From positions 754,938-818,937 of the forward strand of contig JAJEKV010000020.1 in assembly GCA_021234155.1 (NCBI GenBank): DNA of 64,000 bases, read 5' to 3'. The number at the start of each line of letters is the position of its first letter. Position 1 is the stretch's first letter. Position numbers and translations under genes: made by a program. Source of the DNA: Isoetes taiwanensis (taxonomy: Eukaryota; Streptophyta; Lycopodiopsida; Isoetales; Isoetaceae). The notes under the pieces were generated by a model. That model was not told the DNA's origin. It was given only the letters and a program-made list of their open reading frames with translations, and did not search any database. Of this stretch, positions 58,746-64,000 are shown piece by piece.

Positions 58746-59060
58746 TCACCTTGAATATAGTCGCGGGCTCCCTCGCCGTCGTCGTCAGACGGACTGTCCC
58801 ATCCACCCAACTCGCTAAGCTGCGCTCATGGCGAAAGGGGGATTCGTTGTGTCCGTGGCGGCTGGAGCACTGAAGCAAAGTTGCTTCTCTATGCACTCCT
58901 GTCTCTTCTCCTTGGGCATTGCTTGCAAGAAAGACCGCACTGCTTTGGAGTAGTTTGACCCCTCCTGCTTGTCCTTGAAGGACACCTGCTTCTTCTCCTG
59001 CTGCTTTCCATGGTTGCCACTATATGGGGCTTTATTTGGACTGGGCTGGCTGCTCTAGGG

Positions 59061-60039
59061 CTATAACTCGGGTTGCCTTGCCTTTATCACAGTATCACTG
59101 CGCCTCTGCGGTTGTTGCGAGGGCCCGTTCCTACCAAGCTTATTGCCTTGGATTACGCCCGACACCAGAGTCTTGGGGTTTATTGCCCTTACAAACTTAC
59201 GGATCTCCTCATTCAATCCTTCAATATAGCTCTCTACTACGTGCTTTTCACTCAACTTCGGTACATAAAGCCTTAACCTCATGAATTCCTCGTATATTTC
59301 GGGTGATTTGTTGCCTTGCTTGCAACACAGTAGAATCTTGGCGCATCATGTTGGACTTGTGTTCCCTTGGGACATAATGTCGCGAATGCCTTAGCAAACT
59401 TTTGAACGCAGAATTGCTTAAGCCATGTGCTCGGTAGCCCTTCCACCAAATCGTGCCACTCCCTTAAGGTTGGTTGTTGCCACCCTGCCCTTGTCCTTGT
59501 CCTTCATGCTATAGGCATTGCCATACTCGCTCATCTCATCTAACCATACCTCTGCTTCCATCCCAGACCTGTTATCCCCCGAGAACTGTTCCAACTTTCT
59601 GGCTTTCCATACATTGCTGAGTGCTGAGTCAACCTTCTTTTGGTAATCTGAGGCCTTTGAGTCCCTGTTCCTGCCGTCTCTATGGTCCTGCACCTGCTCT
59701 TCCTCTTCCTCGAAGGTCGAGTCAGAACCCGGAGCTTGTGTGGGAGGATTAGTCTTTGGGGGACCTCCTTCTCTTGCTCCTCTTCTTGTCCTTACTCTTC
59801 TTCTGAGGTGGTGCTTCCGGCAGTTGGACATTGTCGTTTGGGCTCACGCCTCCTTGTGCTGCCAAGAAAGCCTTTATTTGCTCGAGGTCCATTCTCATCT
59901 GCGACATTTCTTCCTCAGGAGTCATTGGGCCGAATGCTTCATACAGGTTCCTTGCCGGGTGCGGCCTAGGCGGAGTCTGTTCTTCCCTACGGTCTCGCCG
60001 TTGTTGTTCTGCGGATCCTGGGCCTCTAGCTGCATACAC
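59061..60039 (-). pseudogene. gag, N-terminally truncated and frame-broken
   Basis: Three pieces follow each other. 60039-59749 has PMTPEEEMSQMRMDLEQIKA with a basic KKSKDKKRSKRRR stretch. 59831-59418 has the conserved FSGDNRSGMEAEVWLDEM, typical of Ty3/gypsy capsid. 59282-59061 has YIEGLNEEIRKFVRAINPKT. No zinc knuckle is clearly visible. There is no ATG before an upstream stop, so the N-terminus is missing. Confidence 0.85.
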
Positions 60040-60140
60040 AAGTAGATCATGACCTTACGGTTAGTTTTATTGGTTCTATTGCATGATATGTGTTTGTTGG
60101 TATAGTTGTGGAACAAAATACATCAGCAAAACATTTTAAG

Positions 60141-60252
<112 letters not shown>

Positions 60253-60942
60253 ATTTAAGTGTAGATCAATTTAGAATCATGCTTGGATTTGTGCATTTGA
60301 CTCAAAGGTACAAAAGCAAGGTGCTTAAATTTATGGTATGGAAAGATATAAATACTCACCCCCATGGTAAGATTTTTTGCATGGCTAACTAGAATATGGA
60401 TCCCTTATAGGGAGGTTGCTAAAATGGCATATATATACATACATATATATATATATATCTAACATATATATGTTCTTATGTTTGTCCTCTTAAATCCGAC
60501 CGTTGATCCGAGATCCTACGGCTCACGTGGCTTTGGGACATATCATGCGGCCCAGATGGCTTGGGAGTTTGTGTATAGACTATATGTAAGCGATCCTACG
60601 GTCCAGGTTAATTCGATCCTGATCGTCGGTCCGAGATCCTACGGCTCACGTTGATTTGGGACACATCCTACAGTGCACATGGCTTGGAAATTATATGTAA
60701 TCGATCTAACGGCCCAGGTTGCTCTTGATCCTGATCGTCGATCCGAGATCCTACGACTCAGGTGGCTTGGCACATATCCTACGGTCCAGATGGCTTTGGG
60801 AATTATATGTAATAGATCCTACGGCTCATATTGCTTTTATATGGTGAGATCTGGATCGTTGATCGAGTCTAAGATCCTAAGGCTCATGTTGAATGCTCGT
60901 CCCTTAAGGAAAGGCTTTTAAAATTTTTTATGTTATTGGGGA

Positions 60943-61000
60943 GATTCGAACCCTGGCCCCCAACCCCCCAAACCCCCCACTCTAACCACTAGACCAAGCA
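60943..61000 (-). promoter_or_regulatory. tRNA-like Pol III promoter, unit 1
   Basis: On the minus strand an A-box-like TGGTCTAGTGGTTAGA (60981-60998) is followed about 30 nt later by GGTTCGAATCT (60943-60953), close to the B box GGTTCGAATCC. It resembles the head of a tRNA-derived SINE. The intervening loop is a run of G's, so it cannot fold as a working tRNA. Confidence 0.72.
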
Positions 61001-61135
61001 TTAGTTCTATGAATAATTTATGTTTCAAATATACTTAAGGGTAATGTTCTAATTAAGATAAAAATAGAATATAACATTCTAGATAGTTCAAGAAAGTTCT
61101 AGAATGTCCTGGAGGCTCTGGAAAGTTCTAAAATC

Positions 61136-61173
61136 TTCCAGAATGTTCTAGAAACTTCCAGAATATTCTAGAA
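61136..61173. promoter_or_regulatory. heat-shock-element-like array, 8 modules
   Basis: TTC at 61136, 61146, 61156 and 61166 alternates with GAA at 61141, 61151, 61161 and 61171, each separated by two bases. This is the exact geometry of a heat-shock element (nTTCnnGAAn repeated); three modules are enough to bind a heat-shock factor trimer. Presence is certain, function is inference. Confidence 0.7.
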
Positions 61174-61330
61174 TGTTTTGGAATACAAGGGAATCTAGGG
61201 GGAATCTAAGAGAATCCTTCCAAAAAGGCCCAAATTGTTCTAATAAGTTCTAGAATGCAGGGGAATCTTCGGAAATGTAAGGGAATAGGGAAATACTTCC
61301 AGAAATTTCTAGGATGTTTTGAAAGTTTCA

Positions 61331-61373
61331 GAATGTTCCAGAAAGTTCTAGAATGTTCTAGAAATTTCTAGAA
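61331..61373. promoter_or_regulatory. heat-shock-element-like array, 9 modules
   Basis: GAA at 61331, 61341, 61351, 61361 and 61371 alternates with TTC at 61336, 61346, 61356 and 61366, without a break. It is the longest perfect run in the window. Confidence 0.7.
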
Positions 61374-62257
61374 TGTAAGGGAATCGAGGAGAATTAAAGG
61401 GAATATAAGGAAATCTCATAAATTGTAAGAGAATGTAGGAAAATATTTACAAGTCTGACGGAATCGCTTAAAATCTAGTTGAATCTAAGGGGATCTTCAT
61501 AATATCTAAGGGAATCTAAGAAAATCTTGATGAAATTTTAGAGTTTTTTTTTTAAGATTTTGCAAAGAGCCACAATAGAATGTTCTAAAATGTTTCATAA
61601 TAAAGGTGTATCTAAAAATAGAAAGTGTTTTAGAAATATTGCACAGATCCAAAATAAATTATTTTGGAAGGTTCTAAATGCTCATGGGTAAGCACCTCAA
61701 TCAAATAGAAAATTCTAAGAGAATCTTGGGGAATCTTCATGAATGCTAAATATAGTACATAGAATGTTGAAGAATATAGAGGAATCACAAGAGAATCTTA
61801 GTAGAATCGTTGGTTACCTAGAGCACGACAGTGCCTTGCCCCATAAGAACATGCTAAAACTGGAACAATGTGGGATGCATTAAATTTCTTGTACTATACT
61901 ATGTTCTTATGTTTCGCGCTTATCCGACCGTCCGTTCGAGATCCGACGGCTCACGTGGGTTTGGGACGTATCCTACGGCCCAGATGGCCTGGGAGTTTAC
62001 ATATAATATGTGTACCGATCCCCACGGTCCAGCATTGATCTGATCCCCGACCGCCACCGAGATCCGACGGCTCCACGTGGCTTGGGACACATCCCACGGT
62101 CCACGTGGCTTTGGGAATTATATGTAATAGATCATACGGCTCATATTGCTTTTATATGGTGAGATCTTGATCGTTGATCGAGTTTAAGATCCTAAGGCTC
62201 ATATTGAATGCTCGTTCATTAAGGAAAGGCTTTTAAAATTTTTTATGTTATTGGGGG

Positions 62258-62314
62258 GATTCGAACCCTGGTCCTCAATCCCCAAACCCCCCACTCTAAC
62301 CACTAGACCAAGCA
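62258..62314 (-). promoter_or_regulatory. tRNA-like Pol III promoter, unit 2
   Basis: Minus-strand A-box-like TGGTCTAGTGGTTAGA and an exact B box GGTTCGAATCC (62258-62268). The same arrangement as in unit 1. Confidence 0.75.
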
Positions 62315-62418
62315 TTAATTCTATGAAAAAATTATGTTTCAAATATACTTAAGGGTAATGTTCTAATTAAGATAAAATAGACTATAATATTCTAGGATGT
62401 TTTGAAACTTTCAAAATG

Positions 62419-62456
62419 TTCCAGAAAGTTCTAAAATGTTCTAGAAATTTCTAGAA
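62419..62456. promoter_or_regulatory. heat-shock-element-like array, unit 2
   Basis: Eight in-phase positions, TTC at 62419, 62429, 62439 and 62449 and GAA at 62424, 62444 and 62454. Only the module at 62434 is changed (AAA). Confidence 0.65.
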
Positions 62457-63339
62457 TGTAAGGGAATCCAGAAGAATTAAAGGGAATATAAGGAAATCTC
62501 ATAAGTTGTAAGAGAATCTAGGAAAATATACAAGTCTAACAAAATCTCTTAAAATCTAATTGAATCTAAGGGAATCTTCATAATATCTAAGGGAATGTAA
62601 GAAAATCTTGATGAAATCTTAGAGTTTTTTTAAGATTTTGCAAAACGCGACAATAGAATGTTCTAAAATGTTTCATAATAAAGGTGTACAATATAAATCT
62701 TGAAAAAAAAATATGCTTGATGCTCAAGGCAAGCGCTTTAGTCTAAAAATAGAAAATGTTTTAAAGATGTTGCACAGATCCAAAATAGATTATTTTAGAA
62801 GGTTTTAAATGCTCATGGGTTTTTAAGATTTTGCAAACAGCGACAATAGAATGTTCTAAAATGTTTCATAATAAAGGTGTACAATATAAATCTTGAAAAA
62901 AAAAAATATTCTAGATGCTCAAGGTAAGCGCCTTAGTCTAAAAATAGAAAATGTTTTAAAAATGTTGCACAGATCCAAAATAGATCATTTTAGAAGGTTT
63001 TAAATCCGACCGTCCGTTCGAGATCCGACGGCTCACGTGGGTTTGGGACGTATCCTACGGCCCAGATGGCCTGGGAGTTTACATATAATATGTGTACCGC
63101 AGTCCTACGGTCCAGATTGATCGATCCCGACTGGCCGGTCCGAGATCCGAACGGCTCACGGACTTGGGGACACATCCCTACGGTCCACGTGGCTTTGGGA
63201 ATTATATGTAATAGATCCTACGGCTCATATTGCTTTTATATGGTAAGATCTTGATCTTGATCGAGTTTAAGATCCTAAGGCTCATATTGAATGCTCGTTC
63301 ATTAAGGAAAGGCTTTTAAAATTTTTTATGTTATTGGGG

Positions 63340-63399
63340 GGATTCGAACCCTGGTCCTCAATCCCCCAAACACCCCATTCTAACCACTAGACTAAGCAT
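63340..63399 (-). promoter_or_regulatory. tRNA-like Pol III promoter, unit 3
   Basis: Minus-strand TAGTCTAGTGGTTAGA and an exact B box GGTTCGAATCC (63340-63350), as in the other two units. Confidence 0.75.
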
Positions 63400-63502
63400 T
63401 AATTCTATGAAAAATTTATGTTTCAAATATACTTAAGGGTAATGTTCTAATTAAGATAAAATAGACTATAATATTCTAGGATGTTTTGAAACTTTCAAAA
63501 TG

Positions 63503-63540
63503 TTCCAGAAAGTTCTAAAATGTTCTAGAAATTTCTAGAA
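63503..63540. promoter_or_regulatory. heat-shock-element-like array, unit 3
   Basis: It matches the unit 2 array, including the same AAA module (63518), showing that units 2 and 3 arose by duplication after that change. Confidence 0.65.
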
Positions 63541-64000
63541 TGTAAGGGAATCCAGAAGAATTAAAGGGAATATAAGAAAATCTCATAAGTTGTAAGAGAA
63601 TCTAGGAAAATATACAAGTCTAATGAGAATCTCTTTAAAATCTAATTGAATCTAAGGGAATCTTCATAATATCTAAGGGAATGTAAGAAAATCTTGATGA
63701 AATCTTAGAGTTTTTTTAAGATTTTGCAAAACGCGACAATAGAATGTTCTAAAATGTTTCATAATAAAGGTGTACAATATAAATCTTGAAAAAAAAATAT
63801 TCTTGATGCTCAAGGCAAGCGCTTTAGTCTAAAAATAGAAAATGTTTTAAAGATGTTGCACAGATCCAAAATAGATTATTTTAGAAGGTTTTAAATGCTC
63901 ATGGGTTTTTAAGATTTTGCAAAGAGCGACAATAGAATGTTCTAAAATGTTTCATAATAAAGGTGTACAATATAAATCTTGAAAAAAAAAATATTCTAGA

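Larger units (their letters stand above)
54456..60050 (-). mobile_element. internal region of a Ty3/gypsy chromovirus, 5'-truncated
   Basis: Minus-strand order gag, protease, RT, RNase H, integrase, chromodomain, polypurine tract (TTCTCCCCACCTT in inverse, 54456-54468), then LTR D. This is the Ty3/gypsy order, and the C-terminal chromodomain places it among chromoviruses. The element ends abruptly near 60050 inside the gag N-terminus, before any ATG, primer-binding site or 5' LTR, next to an AT microsatellite. Frameshifts in gag, at the protease/RT junction and in integrase make it inactive. It inserted into the phosphatase gene at 45851. Confidence 0.93.
60485..64000. repeat. tandem array of about 1.08 to 1.43 kb units
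   Basis: The word CCGACCG followed by GAGATCC.ACGGCTCACGTGG starts units at 60496, 61924 and 63006, so the spacing is 1428 and then 1082 bp. The third unit runs off the window. Order within a unit: a block of ACGGTCCA / ACGGCTCA words about 45-60 bp apart; a segment ending in inverted tRNA-like A and B boxes; a block of TTC/GAA modules; and a poly(A)-containing block (ATTTTGCAAA...GCGACAATAGAATG) that is itself present twice in unit 2 (62632 and 62825). No protein is encoded. Units 2 and 3 are nearly identical. Confidence 0.9.

Noticed and set aside
60943-63399. Possible functional tRNA genes
   Set aside because: A and B boxes are present, but the region between them is a G-rich run without an anticodon stem, and the acceptor ends do not pair.

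Overview
This looks like a 64 kb piece of a large, transposon-rich land-plant nuclear genome. The evidence is a P-class pentatricopeptide repeat (PPR) gene of plant type, a plant-style FCP1-like phosphatase gene, Ty3/gypsy chromovirus and Ty1/copia retrotransposons, L1-like LINEs, CACTA elements and a Helitron with textbook ends. The species cannot be read from the sequence. A non-seed plant such as a fern is only a guess.

Layout. 1-2.7 kb: a GC-rich stretch and an old minus-strand LTR (family member C) with a decayed primer-binding site. 2.7-4.8 kb: degenerate tandem repeats. 4.9-12.4 kb: AT-rich DNA with a few candidate exons and the right end of a CACTA element at 12398. 15.3-21.8 kb: a non-autonomous LTR element arranged internal-LTR-internal-LTR, with a duplicated primer-binding site. 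23.3-24.2 kb: a broken copia gag. 24.6-26.9 kb: candidate exons of an unrecognised gene. 27.7-31.2 kb: a PPR gene (minus strand) with an intact 638-codon front part and a frameshifted tail. 32.4-37.3 kb: a partial LTR (B) joined to a 5'-truncated L1-like LINE. 38.3-38.8 kb: 130-bp repeats rich in CG palindromes.

41.3-45.85 kb holds a decayed DDE-like transposase gene of the HGKG...DG type, better known to me from animal genomes. It is convergent with a two-exon gene joining an acidic, GRPSKK-containing exon to an FCP1/NIF-type HAD phosphatase domain. That gene is cut at 45851 by a gypsy retrotransposon. The retrotransposon's 3' LTR (45852-54455) was later split twice, by a CACTA element (46764-49968, target duplication ATA) and by a Helitron (50508-54318). 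Removing both restores an LTR of about 1585 bp. The gypsy body (gag, protease, RT/RNase H, integrase, chromodomain; minus strand) runs to about 60.05 kb and lacks its 5' LTR.

60.5-64 kb is a tandem array with a repeat length of about 1.08 to 1.43 kb. Each copy has a tRNA-like Pol III promoter (A and B boxes), CACGTGG G-boxes and long in-phase arrays of alternating TTC/GAA modules identical in form to heat-shock elements. This array and the transposase/phosphatase locus are the most unusual parts of the window. Few intact genes are present: the PPR front part is the best, and the phosphatase gene is intact only downstream of the LTR insertion.
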